DNA of 64,000 nt from Bacillota bacterium (lineage in GTDB: Bacteria > Bacillota > Clostridia > Acetivibrionales > DSM-1351), in assembly GCA_023400235.1 (NCBI GenBank), contig JAEXFI010000016.1:23712-87711 (forward strand), in the 5' to 3' direction. The notes under the pieces are model-generated. The model was not told the DNA's origin, made no database searches, and saw only the letters and a program-made list of their open reading frames with translations. Shown here in pieces: positions 54,027 through 63,653 of the stretch. Both the position numbers and the translations under genes were made by a program. Position 1 is the first letter of the stretch; the number at the start of each line of letters is the position of its first letter.

Positions 54027-54033
54027 GTACTTT

Positions 54034-54060
54034 TTAGCACTCATTTACTAAGAGTGCTAA
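54034..54060. promoter_or_regulatory. CIRCE element (HrcA operator), perfect consensus
   Basis: TTAGCACTC (54034-54042), a 9-base spacer and GAGTGCTAA (54052-54060) match the CIRCE consensus at every position. It lies between the spoVR stop codon (54067) and the htpG promoter. The nearest gene reading away from it is htpG, so HrcA-dependent heat control of htpG is expected. As a hairpin in RNA it could also act at the 3' end of the spoVR transcript. Confidence 0.95.
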
Positions 54061-54066
54061 CAAAAT

Positions 54067-55455
54067 TTAGCCGTATAGTGAAATCCTCTTTTGTTCATCG
54101 CAGGAAATGTTCTTTTTCTTGCCCTCAAGCTGGGTGATAAGAAGCAGCTTGCCATTCCACAGGTCCACCACATGCTTCAAGGTCTCATATGCATAGCTCA
54201 GTTCAAGCTCACGCCCGTCATATTCGTGTGAAAGCACAAGTGTATTCTCCTTCTGGTTCCACTCTTCAATGCGTATTGTAGGTATACTGCCGATACCCAC
54301 AGTATTGCACAGAGTATCCCTTACAATCCTCCAGCCATCCTCATCCGACACTTCTGAAATCATATAGTCATTTCCTGCGGATACATACTCGAACAGATTC
54401 ATCTCATTGCACAATTCCTCGGTCAGATACCTTCTGATAAAGGATTGATCCCGTTCAGTCTCCCTTATTTCAAAGATTTTGTCAAAGCCGTGTTTTTCAC
54501 TTATACTCTCAAAAATCTTAAACCCTATATAATATGGATTTATACTGGATTTCAAGGGGCGTATGACCTCGTTGTGCCTTCTTAAGAATTCCACATGCAT
54601 GCTTTGAGGCAGTTCCAGACTGTTTAAAATATTGTAGTGCCAGAAGCTGGCCCAGCCCTCGTTCATAATTTTCGTTTCTATCTGAGGTATGAAATAGCTT
54701 GCTTCCTCCCTGACTATTGCAATAATGTCCTTCTCCCAGTCCTGCAGCCTCCCATATTCTATAATGAACTTGAGTATGTCCTCCTGGGGTTCGGAAGGGA
54801 TTTTCACCTCCTGCAGGCTGTTTTTATTGTCATCCTGGTCAATTCTCTTGGAATATCTGTCCAGATGTGGAAAATCCCTGTTGCTTTCCGTCAGGGCAGA
54901 ACCTCTCTTTTCAGGTTTTTCGCTCCTGTTCTGGAATTCCACCACCCTCTCGGTCTGAAGCTTAACAGCGTGGGCCGCGTTCAGAATCCTTTCAACCCTG
55001 GAATAACCTATACTTGGGTCTGATATATATTCCCTGATTCGGTTGGCATGGTTTTTAAACATCTCCACCGTATATTCCGCCTTGGTTCCCAGCTTGAAAA
55101 GCCTGTTGTTCTTAAAAAAATCATTGTGGGCATATACATGAGCAATTGTAAGGACCTGCAGCAGAAGTGAATTGTCTTTCATTAGATAGGCCAGACACGG
55201 GTTTGAGTTAATCACCATTTCGTAGGGCAGGCCTGTCAGGTTATACTTGTGCAGTGTCTTTATGCGTTCATAGGATTTGCCGTAGCTCCAGTGAGGATAG
55301 TGTGACGGCATACCTACATAGGATTCATAGCCAATCATATCCTCATAATTTATTATTTCAAATTCCTGGGTGTAGTAGTCAAGACCATATTCCTTAGCTC
55401 TATGTTCAATCCTCTCATTCCAGTACTCCAGATCTGCAATACTAAAATCTGTCAT
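54067..55455 (-). CDS. spoVR: SpoVR family protein
   Basis: A 462-residue protein of the SpoVR/YcgB family. Typical features are the N-terminal EYWNERIEHRAKEYGLDYY, the possible metal motif in IAHVYAHNDFFKNNRLF (about residue 126), RVERILNAAHAVKLQ (about 157) and NEGWASFWHYNIL (about 263). In Bacillus subtilis SpoVR is needed for normal spore cortex. GGAGGG precedes the ATG. It is the third gene of the prkA-yhbH-spoVR set (54-base gap to yhbH), and its stop lies seven bases from the CIRCE element. Confidence 0.93.
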   Translation of the reverse strand: MTDFSIADLEYWNERIEHRAKEYGLDYYTQEFEIINYEDMIGYESYVGMPSHYPHWSYGKSYERIKTLHKYNLTGLPYEMVINSNPCLAYLMKDNSLLLQVLTIAHVYAHNDFFKNNRLFKLGTKAEYTVEMFKNHANRIREYISDPSIGYSRVERILNAAHAVKLQTERVVEFQNRSEKPEKRGSALTESNRDFPHLDRYSKRIDQDDNKNSLQEVKIPSEPQEDILKFIIEYGRLQDWEKDIIAIVREEASYFIPQIETKIMNEGWASFWHYNILNSLELPQSMHVEFLRRHNEVIRPLKSSINPYYIGFKIFESISEKHGFDKIFEIRETERDQSFIRRYLTEELCNEMNLFEYVSAGNDYMISEVSDEDGWRIVRDTLCNTVGIGSIPTIRIEEWNQKENTLVLSHEYDGRELELSYAYETLKHVVDLWNGKLLLITQLEGKKKNISCDEQKRISLYG

Positions 55456-55509
55456 AAGACCCTCCGCTTTTTATAAGAACTGATAAGTCAATTACCATGG
55501 CTGAAAGCC

Positions 55510-56787
55510 TTAGCCTTGACCCTGTACTTGATCTGTTGTATTTTCACCTTTCTCCAGCAGCCTTTTCAGGGCAGGCAAAACATCATCCTTTTTATTAATG
55601 GTTATGGCTGCAAAATTCCTGCTGTCTATCCTGCTCTGAAGCTCGGATTTGATTGTGCTCCCCATGCTGTAATAGCCCGGCACAATTTCACCATAGCCGA
55701 AAAGATTGCATACCTCGCACAATCTCCTGGCACTGTCCACTGCCTTTTTATTATCCTCTGACCAATTATCCCCGTCGCTGCAATGAAAAGCATAAATATT
55801 CCAATTGGCGGGACTATACCTTTCCGCGATTATTTCCAGTGCCTTCTCATAGCCGCTGCTGATGTAGGTTCCCCCTGACTCTCCCCTGTGAAAGAACTCC
55901 TTTTCATTGACCTCCTTGGCAGTGGTGGTATGAGCAATAAACACTACCTCCACATTTGTGTACTTTAACTGCAAAAACTGATACAGGAGAAAGTAAAAGC
56001 TTCTGGCAAGGTACTTCTTGGTCTGGTCCATGGAGCCCGATACGTCCATGATGCATAAAACAACTGCATTATAGTCCTTCTTGTTTTGCTCCTTTATCCT
56101 GTAATACCTCAAATCGTCTTCAATAAAGGGAAACCTTTCCCTACGGACTGTAACATCCGATATTTCGAAATTATGTTCACTGCTTTTATCAAGCTGGTGG
56201 TCTCGTTGTCCGTCAACGCCGGCCTCACTGTCAGCCGTACCCTGCTCAACTTCGCTGTAAGCTCTTTTGGTTGCCTGCTTTCTCTTGATTTTTTCCACAA
56301 CCGACCTTTTCTTGGCCAATCTTGGAGGAATTCCCTTGTGCTGATAGCCCAGTTTCCTGTAGCTTTTTTCTTCGAGCTGGGACAGTTGCTTTTTATCTAT
56401 GTCAGGAAGATTTAAATCATCAAAGAGGTATTTTATTACCTCTTCGATGGTGATTTCAGTTTCATAAATTTCTTCACCCTCCTGGTTTCCGGCCTTTCCC
56501 TTTCCATTACCGCTCTGGGACTCACCGGAAAACTTATCCCCTCTTTTCTCGGTTCCGTCTCCTGAGCCCACACCGGGCTTGTTTTTTCCATAAATAAATT
56601 GAAATTCCTTTATACCTCTGATGGGAATTTTTATTTTTTTATCCTTGCTTTTGCCAATGATGCTCTCTTCAGCGATTATATTTCCGAGATTTTTCTTTAT
56701 GGATTCTTCAACCAGTTCTCTGTGCCTGCGGCGGTCCTCAGCCGATCTGTCCCTGCCGCCGCTGCTGTTTTCTCTGAATATAGCCAT
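55510..56787 (-). CDS. yhbH: YhbH/YeaH family protein (DUF444)
   Basis: A 425-residue protein of the DUF444 family. The N-terminus is basic and helical (DRSAEDRRRHRELVEESIKK), and residues ~75-105 are a low-complexity Gly/Lys/Glu linker. A von Willebrand A-like domain follows, with the MIDAS-type motif VVLCIMDVSGSMDQTKKYLA (about 243) and GESGGTYISSGYEKAL (about 303). Bacillus yhbH mutants are impaired in sporulation; the exact role is not known. It is thought to work with PrkA and SpoVR. GGAGG lies ten bases before the ATG, and prkA ends 60 bases upstream. Confidence 0.92.
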   Translation of the reverse strand: MAIFRENSSGGRDRSAEDRRRHRELVEESIKKNLGNIIAEESIIGKSKDKKIKIPIRGIKEFQFIYGKNKPGVGSGDGTEKRGDKFSGESQSGNGKGKAGNQEGEEIYETEITIEEVIKYLFDDLNLPDIDKKQLSQLEEKSYRKLGYQHKGIPPRLAKKRSVVEKIKRKQATKRAYSEVEQGTADSEAGVDGQRDHQLDKSSEHNFEISDVTVRRERFPFIEDDLRYYRIKEQNKKDYNAVVLCIMDVSGSMDQTKKYLARSFYFLLYQFLQLKYTNVEVVFIAHTTTAKEVNEKEFFHRGESGGTYISSGYEKALEIIAERYSPANWNIYAFHCSDGDNWSEDNKKAVDSARRLCEVCNLFGYGEIVPGYYSMGSTIKSELQSRIDSRNFAAITINKKDDVLPALKRLLEKGENTTDQVQGQG

Positions 56788-56847
56788 AACGCTTTAGCCT
56801 CCATATTATTTCGTATACTAACAGCCTGAGACTGCAGGCCTTGCAGC

Positions 56848-58782
56848 TTAATCCTTCCACAGATTATTTGCAGCATACTTGAGTATTACATTGCAGCAAT
56901 GGTCGCAGTAACCGTTTCTTTTCATTTCTTCGACCATGGTATTATATTTTTGGGTCTGTTCCTTGTCTCTTACCTTCGCCTGGGTAATTATCCTGCTCAG
57001 ATCCCGGACGGAGGTGGTGAGCTTCTTTTCAATGGCGTCCTTCAGGGGCTCATAGCTTGTATAATCCAGACTTCCGCCGTTTCTCATCACAAAAAACATA
57101 TATGCCGTCACATCCGAGCGGAAGCCCTTGACCGCCGTATCGGATATTCCTATCTGTTCCTCGATTGACCTCATAAATTTTTCATCAGGCTCAAGTTCCT
57201 CTCCTGTGTTCTTATCTTTTATCTTGGTCTTGTTGACAAACGCTTCCGCATGGTCCAGATAATTGTTGAACAAGCTCTCGGCCTGCTCTCTGTAGCCGTG
57301 TATAAATGCTTTTGTCACCTCTTTTTCAAGAATCTTGTTATATTCCTTTTTGACATTGTCGTAAATAAGGCGCAGGTATCTCTCCTTTTCATCATCTCCG
57401 ATTCCAAGCTCCTTCACGGATTTAATCAAGGATTCCATCACTGCTATGGGATTTATGCAATTATTTTCAGATTCGGACAGGGCCGTATCCAGGGATTTCA
57501 TTATAAATCTTGTGGAAATTCCGGTCATACCTTCCCTGGGGGCTTCTTCCCGCAGCTCGAAGATATCTATTTTCCTGGTCATCCCCTTTTCAAGTATTTC
57601 CTCGCCATTATAAATTTTAAGCTTTGTCATAGGGTCAACCTTGTTTGAAGGGCTCAATCTGGTAAGGATGGCAAACATGGATGCAATTTCTATTGTATGA
57701 GGAGCTATATGTGCGCTGAATTTGCTTTTTGACAGCATTTTTTCGTAAATTCTTATTTCTTCATTAAGTTCCATACAATAAGGAACCTCTATTCTCACTA
57801 TTCTGTCCAGTATGGCTTCGTTTGTATGGTCAGACTTGAACTTGTTCCATTCAGCCTCATTTGAATGTGCCAGTATAACTCCGTCAAAGTAAATCATGGC
57901 ACCTTTGCCAGGAGCGGGAATGGACTTTTCCTGGGTTGCCGTTATCATGGTGTGCAGGTACTCGGTCTCATTTTTGAAAACCTCAATAAACTCCACAATC
58001 CCACGGTTGCCTACATTAAATGCACCGTTAAGGGAAAGCACCCTTGGATCATCCTCAGGATAGAGGTCGATTTTTGATATGTCAACGCTGCCGGTTAATA
58101 TGGAGGAATCCTGATTGTTTGGATCCACCGGGGGCACAACTCCTATACCCTTTCTGGAACGGATGGAAAAGCCCACCGATTCAACGGGGAAGCGTTCATA
58201 CTCTCCGTTAAATTCATTTTTAAGCCGGTATCTGCAAACAGGGCATAAATCCCCTTCGATTTTAACATGCAGTGTTTCCTCAAACTCCTTTCTCAAATGC
58301 TTGGGAACAAGGTGCAGGGGCTCTTCTCTCATGGGGCAGCCCTTCAGGGCATAAATGGGCGAAGCCACCTCCAGTGCTTTTTTCAAAGACTCCATCAGCG
58401 AGGATTTCCCTGCGCCAACAGGCCCCACCAGGTACAAGACCTGCCTTGCCTCTTCTCCTGCCATAGCTGCCGAGTGGAAATACCTGACTATCTTCATGAT
58501 AGTCTTGTCAATACCGAAAAAATCCTCCTCGAAAAAAGCATATTTTTTAATAATGTCATTGCCGTAAATCCTGCGCAACCGTGGATTTTCATCGGTTCTG
58601 ACAATTTCAGCCCCCTTTTTTACTATAAGGTCATATAATCTTTGATGAGCAAGAACAGCCACCTCTGGATTTGATTTTACCAACTGAAGATACTCAAGAA
58701 ATGTGCTTTCAAAGTTTCTTTTAACCCTATCATCCCTATCCTTTTGAATCATTGCTTTGAAGTCAAACTCCGGTGTGGTCAT
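56848..58782 (-). CDS. prkA: PrkA family serine protein kinase / AAA+ protein
   Basis: A 644-residue homologue of PrkA/YeaG. The N-terminal AAA domain has Walker A YLVGPVGAGKSSLMESLKKA (about 118), an unusual Cys-containing insert EGDLCPVCRYRLKNEF (about 175; a Cys pair, perhaps zinc) and Walker B-like MIYFDGVILAHSNEAEWNKF. The C-terminal PrkA domain (about 400-640) ends with two further Cys in YCDHCCNVIL. Family proteins were described as Ser kinases and later, in Bacillus, as having protease-like activity; both are published views and cannot be decided here. GGGAGG lies seven bases before the ATG. It is the first gene of the prkA-yhbH-spoVR operon. Confidence 0.94.
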   Translation of the reverse strand: MTTPEFDFKAMIQKDRDDRVKRNFESTFLEYLQLVKSNPEVAVLAHQRLYDLIVKKGAEIVRTDENPRLRRIYGNDIIKKYAFFEEDFFGIDKTIMKIVRYFHSAAMAGEEARQVLYLVGPVGAGKSSLMESLKKALEVASPIYALKGCPMREEPLHLVPKHLRKEFEETLHVKIEGDLCPVCRYRLKNEFNGEYERFPVESVGFSIRSRKGIGVVPPVDPNNQDSSILTGSVDISKIDLYPEDDPRVLSLNGAFNVGNRGIVEFIEVFKNETEYLHTMITATQEKSIPAPGKGAMIYFDGVILAHSNEAEWNKFKSDHTNEAILDRIVRIEVPYCMELNEEIRIYEKMLSKSKFSAHIAPHTIEIASMFAILTRLSPSNKVDPMTKLKIYNGEEILEKGMTRKIDIFELREEAPREGMTGISTRFIMKSLDTALSESENNCINPIAVMESLIKSVKELGIGDDEKERYLRLIYDNVKKEYNKILEKEVTKAFIHGYREQAESLFNNYLDHAEAFVNKTKIKDKNTGEELEPDEKFMRSIEEQIGISDTAVKGFRSDVTAYMFFVMRNGGSLDYTSYEPLKDAIEKKLTTSVRDLSRIITQAKVRDKEQTQKYNTMVEEMKRNGYCDHCCNVILKYAANNLWKD

Positions 58783-59011
58783 CTGGAAACCTCCCTTTTT
58801 ACCTGGTAGATTTTAAGGAACAAACAGTTTTTACTGTCATTATAATCAGTTGCTGAAAATATGTTCCTGTTAAAATATCTCATTGTAAAATATATGTGAG
58901 GAATCAAAAAATATTATCAAATACGTACTTTTCATGCTGTAGAATTTATACGCTTAACAAAGTCAATCACGGGCTAAAGCCGAAGGCTTCAACCAGTATT
59001 GTTGGAATACG

Positions 59012-59041
59012 AAAAAACCCGGTTTCCCAAGGAAAACCAGG
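59012..59041 (-). terminator. Terminator of the B12-binding radical SAM gene
   Basis: On minus, CCTGGTTTTCC (59041-59031) pairs with GGAAACCGGG (59027-59018) with one bulge and one mismatch, followed by TTTTTT (59017-59012). It lies 36 bases after the radical SAM stop codon. The rest of the 58783-59076 gap holds the start region of prkA and a short GGCT/AGCC repeat near 58976. Confidence 0.75.
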
Positions 59042-59076
59042 CCAGGCCGGTCACATATGCTTCTTCTCGACGTATT

Positions 59077-60798
59077 TCATATTACAACACTTTTGAAGCT
59101 TTCACATACCGGGTCCCTTTGGGTATAATCAAACAGCAGCAGTTGACCGGGACCGGTTATGAGATGCAGCTGTACAAAAAATATCTTCTTAATAATATTT
59201 TTAACCGGAAGGTCTGCAAAATCCGGAAGATACTCTTTTACAAACTCTTTGCTTCTGAGCAGCTCATGAATTCTTTCAGATGGCAAAAGATACGGTGCAG
59301 GGTTTAATATCTCAGGCACGGAGCAGGAGCTGTCGGAGCTGAGGAAGTCAAAAATCATGTTTTGGCGGAACTCCTCAATAAAAACCTTGTCCTTTAAGTC
59401 CTCCACGAAAAACTTGAAGAATACGGCTATATTTTCCCTGTAGGCCACCGGACGGCTGAGATAACCGTTCTTCCTGCAATAGGCAGACAACCGCCTGTAC
59501 ATTTCATATGAATCACCATGAAAATGCCGTTCAAGCATTCCCAGGGATTTTACAAATCTGCCAGAGTTAAAATATCGTTCCAGGGTTTCTTCTACATCCT
59601 TTAATACAAGTATCTCTTCATAAGAAATATAGTTATTGCTCAGAACTTCATAGGGTGCGTAGGTTCTGAAGCTGTATCCGTGCCGGTGGGCTTCTCCCCT
59701 TATTTTCGAACCCTTAAGCATTTTCAGAAAGCCCAGCTGCAGTTGATGAGGCTTCATTGAATAGACCTCATTGAAGGAATTTCTGAAGGAATCCATGGAT
59801 TCAAAGGGCAACCCTGCAATAAGGTCCAAATGCACATGAATGTTGCCCTTTGCCAGGATTTTGCCCACATTCTCCTTCAGCCTGTCCAGATCGGTAACCC
59901 TGCATATCTCCTCAAGAGTTGTGGGATTCGTGGTTTGAAGGCCTATTTCCAGCTGTATCCTACCCTTTGGAGACTTGCTTAGCAAATCCAGCAACTCCTG
60001 GTCAAACAAATCCGCAGCAGCTTCAAAATGAAAAATGGCAGGACTGTCCAAATTAATTATATGCTCAAAAATTCCCTTGGCCCTGCTCCGGTTGCAGTTA
60101 AAGGTCCTGTCTACAAATTTAATAAGCTTGGGCTTGTGCTCCAGCAGACTTTCAAGTTCCGTTCTGACTCTCTCCAGAGAAAAATGTCTCACTCCATTAA
60201 AGGTTGAGGATATACAGTAGGAGCAGGAGAAGGGACAGCCTCTGGAGGACTCGAAATACACTATACGGTTTTGTGCCGCTGCCAATAATGCCTCAGCATA
60301 AGGAGATCTGAGCCTGTCCAAATCCGTGACAAGATTAAAGCCAGGTCTGAAATGAATCTCGCCTCCCTCTTCCCGGAAGGCTATTCCATTGAGGTTTTTG
60401 TACTCATCACTTCCGTTTTGGAGTGACTGGACAACCACTGGGAATATTTCCTCACCCTCACCGCATAGTACGAAATCCGCGTATATGTTTGACTCTAAAA
60501 CCTCCCGGGCATTATAGGAGACCTCCGGTCCCCCAAGAATCACCTTGCACCCTGGAAGCAGCTTTTTCAGTTCACGGGTCAGCATACCCACCAGTTCAAT
60601 ATTCCATATATAGCAGGAAAAAGCCAGTATATCAGGCTTCTCCAGAAATATTTCAGATAATATGGAATCTTTGCTGTCATTTATGGTAAACTCTCTGACT
60701 GCGCAGTCATGGGCATCTATAAGATTAGCCTTTAAATACCAGACTGCAAGGCAGGTGTGAATGTATTTTGAATTTATACCTATTAACAAGGTTTTCAT
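59077..60798 (-). CDS. B12-binding domain radical SAM protein (DUF4080 group)
   Basis: A 573-residue enzyme. Residues 1-135 form a cobalamin-binding Rossmann domain (TLLIGINSKYIHTCLAVWYL, then KVILGGPEVSYN). The radical SAM core is at ~175-390 with C-x3-C-x2-C in SSRGCPFSCSYCISS (about 190), RVRTELESLLEHKPKLIKFV and LEIGLQTTNPTTLEEI. A C-terminal DUF4080-type domain follows. Such enzymes often methylate or rearrange unreactive carbons; the substrate here is unknown. The ATG at 60798 has GAGG six bases upstream; one four codons earlier is less likely. It stands between prkA and the carboxypeptidase gene and ends at its own terminator. Confidence 0.9.
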   Translation of the reverse strand: MKTLLIGINSKYIHTCLAVWYLKANLIDAHDCAVREFTINDSKDSILSEIFLEKPDILAFSCYIWNIELVGMLTRELKKLLPGCKVILGGPEVSYNAREVLESNIYADFVLCGEGEEIFPVVVQSLQNGSDEYKNLNGIAFREEGGEIHFRPGFNLVTDLDRLRSPYAEALLAAAQNRIVYFESSRGCPFSCSYCISSTFNGVRHFSLERVRTELESLLEHKPKLIKFVDRTFNCNRSRAKGIFEHIINLDSPAIFHFEAAADLFDQELLDLLSKSPKGRIQLEIGLQTTNPTTLEEICRVTDLDRLKENVGKILAKGNIHVHLDLIAGLPFESMDSFRNSFNEVYSMKPHQLQLGFLKMLKGSKIRGEAHRHGYSFRTYAPYEVLSNNYISYEEILVLKDVEETLERYFNSGRFVKSLGMLERHFHGDSYEMYRRLSAYCRKNGYLSRPVAYRENIAVFFKFFVEDLKDKVFIEEFRQNMIFDFLSSDSSCSVPEILNPAPYLLPSERIHELLRSKEFVKEYLPDFADLPVKNIIKKIFFVQLHLITGPGQLLLFDYTQRDPVCESFKSVVI

Positions 60799-60846
60799 AT
60801 TGTGCCTCATTTCAGTTCAGTTGACTATCCTATTATTATGCCATCA

Positions 60847-62058
60847 TTATGCGTTATGTACAAGTCTGGCCCAGGTTTTGAAGATAGCGTCGAAATAGAA
60901 GTAAAAATCCTTTCTTTCAATGCTCTGGGAGCTTTTTAGCTGTGTAGTGGCCAAAATCTTCCCGTCCAGTATAAAATCCACAGTACCAATATTTGAATCC
61001 ATTTGCACCGGCGCCTCTATGGCATCGGGAACGTTGTAAACCGCCTTTATCTTGTCTGCTTCCTCCTGTTTCAGCGGCAGAGTAATGTCTGCATCAGGAT
61101 ACAGTGTTATTTTTTTTGCTCTGCCTTTATGTATATTGATTTCCTGTACCGGCATCCCTTTTTTCAGCAGCTCATAATTTGAATAGCTGTCATAGGCATA
61201 ATCCAGAAGGGTTTTGCTGTTCTGCGCCCTTACGGTTCTGGTAGCACAGCCCAGGACTACAGATATTATTCTCCAGTTATTCTTTGTAACCGAGGTTACA
61301 AGGCATCTTCCCGCCTGCCCGGTATATCCTGTCTTGACACCGTCCGCACCGGGATACAATCCCAGCATCTCATTGGTATTAGTTATATTATTTCCTGCAA
61401 AAACAGAATTTTTTGTTCCTACTATGTTTCTGAACTTTTCGTTCTTCAGCGCATATTGAGTGATAAGTGCCAAATCGTAAGGAGTTGAGTAATGCTGGGG
61501 ATCATCCAGCCCGTGGGGTGTGACAAAGTTGGTGTTTGTGGCACCTATTTCAGCGGCTTTCCTGTTCATCATCTCAGCAAAAAGCTCTACCGAACCTCCT
61601 ATATGCTCCGCTATTGCAATTGCAGCATCATTTCCGGACCGGAGCATCATTGCATACATCAGGTCTTTAAACTTATAGGTCTTCCCTGCCTTCAGGTTTA
61701 CTGTTGAGCCACCTATTGCCGCAGCCCGTTTGCTGATAAGAACATCATCGTCGTCATTGCCGTTTTCCAGAGCGACTATGGCCGTCATAATTTTTGTGGT
61801 GCTGGCAATGGAATGCCGGGTATAGGCATTTTTTTCATATAGGATTCTTCCGCTTTCAATATCCAATACAATTGCCGCACCTGCTGAAATTTTCGGCAGC
61901 TTGTTGCCGGTGGTCTCAATACTGTTTTCTCCGGTAAAACCGTTCAGGGGCCCCTCTTCATTCAAATCGTCCGCCAGAACCCTTGTTGTGCTTAAAAAAC
62001 ATGCAAAAATAATTAATATAACGGTTGTTAATCTTAAAGTTCTTTTCAACAGCCTCAC
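60847..62058 (-). CDS. dacF: D-alanyl-D-alanine carboxypeptidase (DacF/PBP5 family)
   Basis: A ~403-residue low-molecular-weight penicillin-binding protein that trims the terminal D-Ala of peptidoglycan stems outside the membrane. A signal peptide covers ~1-29. The active-site set is complete: SxxK in IASTTKIMTAIVALE (about 84), SGN in MLRSGNDAAIAIAEHIGG (about 140) and KTG in GVKTGYTGQAGRCL (about 241). A PBP5 C-terminal beta domain follows, ending in an amphipathic membrane-binding tail (DFYFYFDAIFKTWARLV). The start is uncertain: GTG at 62058 is used, but TTG at 62049 gives the more usual MKRTLRL-type leader. Confidence 0.92.
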   Translation of the reverse strand: MRLLKRTLRLTTVILIIFACFLSTTRVLADDLNEEGPLNGFTGENSIETTGNKLPKISAGAAIVLDIESGRILYEKNAYTRHSIASTTKIMTAIVALENGNDDDDVLISKRAAAIGGSTVNLKAGKTYKFKDLMYAMMLRSGNDAAIAIAEHIGGSVELFAEMMNRKAAEIGATNTNFVTPHGLDDPQHYSTPYDLALITQYALKNEKFRNIVGTKNSVFAGNNITNTNEMLGLYPGADGVKTGYTGQAGRCLVTSVTKNNWRIISVVLGCATRTVRAQNSKTLLDYAYDSYSNYELLKKGMPVQEINIHKGRAKKITLYPDADITLPLKQEEADKIKAVYNVPDAIEAPVQMDSNIGTVDFILDGKILATTQLKSSQSIERKDFYFYFDAIFKTWARLVHNA

Positions 62059-62443
62059 ATCCCCAGCTTTCCAATATAATCAGTAGTTTTCTGTTTATAT
62101 TTATAATTTAAATACTGTGAAAAACATAAGCGTTATAATATATGTGTGTAGCAATTGGTTTATAACGCCTAAATTTCTTATTAAATATATAGAAATTAAT
62201 CAAACATTTATTCGGAATATTCGTAAAATAGTCAGAATAATAATTCAGAAATGTTGATATATTTTACATTTGGTACCTATCTTTTAACTTAAAAGGTGTA
62301 TAATATATTATTTAGGAAGGGTATTTTTCAAGTAAATGAGATGGATTGTTTTATGTTAATTCAGTTTGTAAATAGATTTTTAAAAGGCAGTTTCAGGCAG
62401 TTATACCTAAAAACAGTTAACCTTTGGAGGCTAAGGAACAAGC
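62059..62443. other. Divergent intergenic region, 385 bases, no gene seen
   Basis: The gap between dacF and the glycosyltransferase is very AT-rich. A TATAAT lies at 62299-62304 (plus), but no good -35 box is 16-18 bases before it. Small stems such as AATTTC/GAAATT near 62170-62200 are weak. Reading frames here are short and have no ribosome site. I cannot assign a sporulation sigma-factor promoter with confidence. Confidence 0.4.
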
Positions 62444-63634
62444 ATGAGAAATATAGTAATAATTTCGTCAGAATACACAGGGCATGGACATAAGAGTATA
62501 AGTGAAGCATTGGTGGAGCAGTTTAACCAGTATGAAGACGTAAATATAAATGTAATAGATGGCTTTGACCTTGGGGGCAACATGTGGGTCAAGGTAGGCA
62601 AATCTTATGGTCTGGTTACCAGAAATGCAAAAGAGCTCTGGAAATTCGCCTGGAAGATATCCAAAAGGAATCCCTCCTTTATTCACGAGTTTACAGAGCT
62701 TACAATACGGGAGAATTTTATTAAAATGCTCAGAAAACTTAAGCCCGACCTTATTTTATCAGTCCATCCGGTGTTTAATACACCAGTACTGAATATACTT
62801 AAGGAGTATAAACTGAACATACCCTTTGCCATATTTGTAGCCGACCTTGTCAGTATTTCCCCACTGTGGGCCGACAAACGTGCAGACTGCATAATCTGCC
62901 CAACAGCAGAGGCCAAAGAGAGGTGCATGGGTTTTGGCGTTCCCGAGGCTTCCATAAAGGTGGCAGGCTTCCCGGTGCGTTCGAGGTTTACCCAGCATAT
63001 TGCACAGGGCTTTCATAAGCCCGACTACAGGCTGGACAGACCGTTGGAGTGCTTAATCATGAGCGGTGGAGAAGGTTCAGGAGATATGAGTGCAGTCTCA
63101 AAAATACTTTTGGACAATTTCAACTGCAATGTAAGGATTATTGCCGGAAGAAATGCCTCCATGAAGGAAAAGCTGGAAAAGTACCTCTCGCAGCAGTATC
63201 CCGGCAGAGCCGAAGTTTACGGCTATGTAACCAATATTCAGGACTATATGCTGAGCTCGGATATAGCATTTACAAGAGGCAGCCCCAACGTAATGATGGA
63301 AGCTATCGCCTGTAATGTGCCCCTGATCATAACCGGGGCCCTTCCGGGGCAGGAGCAGGAAAACCCGGATTTTGCCGTTCATAACAAGCTTGGCATATAC
63401 TGCGATAATTTATCTCATCTGTCTTCTGTTGTTTCGGACTTACTTAAGGATGATGCAAAAGAACTCAACGAGGTTAAAAAGGCCCAACGCGAATATTTTG
63501 ACCATGATGCCGCCAAAAAGATTGTGGGGGCATCACTGGAGCTCATAAGAAATGATGTTTTTATTTTCCCCTCGGAGCTCAGACGCAGAAGACGTTTCCT
63601 CAGACTAAAGCTTCAGTCCAGAAGAAGCTCCTGA
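62444..63634 (+). CDS. Glycosyltransferase, MGDG synthase/UgtP-like (GT28)
   Basis: A 396-residue glycosyltransferase. The N-terminal acceptor domain starts VIISSEYTGHGHKSISEALV, the MGDG-synthase pattern. The C-terminal GT28 domain has ECLIMSGGEGSGDMSAVSKI (about 203), YGYVTNIQDYMLSSDIAFTR (about 263) and the sugar-nucleotide site GSPNVMMEAIACNVPLII (about 281). Relatives move glucose or galactose from UDP-sugar to diacylglycerol, making membrane glycolipids and lipoteichoic acid anchors. No membrane helix is evident; such enzymes are peripheral. AAGGA lies six bases before the ATG. A strong terminator follows 20 bases after the stop. Confidence 0.9.
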   Translation: MRNIVIISSEYTGHGHKSISEALVEQFNQYEDVNINVIDGFDLGGNMWVKVGKSYGLVTRNAKELWKFAWKISKRNPSFIHEFTELTIRENFIKMLRKLKPDLILSVHPVFNTPVLNILKEYKLNIPFAIFVADLVSISPLWADKRADCIICPTAEAKERCMGFGVPEASIKVAGFPVRSRFTQHIAQGFHKPDYRLDRPLECLIMSGGEGSGDMSAVSKILLDNFNCNVRIIAGRNASMKEKLEKYLSQQYPGRAEVYGYVTNIQDYMLSSDIAFTRGSPNVMMEAIACNVPLIITGALPGQEQENPDFAVHNKLGIYCDNLSHLSSVVSDLLKDDAKELNEVKKAQREYFDHDAAKKIVGASLELIRNDVFIFPSELRRRRRFLRLKLQSRRSS

Positions 63635-63653
63635 TTATCTGACATAAATATTT

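Noticed and set aside
62296..62493. 65-codon plus-strand frame overlapping the glycosyltransferase start
   Set aside because: It runs into the real gene in another frame and has no ribosome site; the glycosyltransferase start has AAGGA at the right distance.
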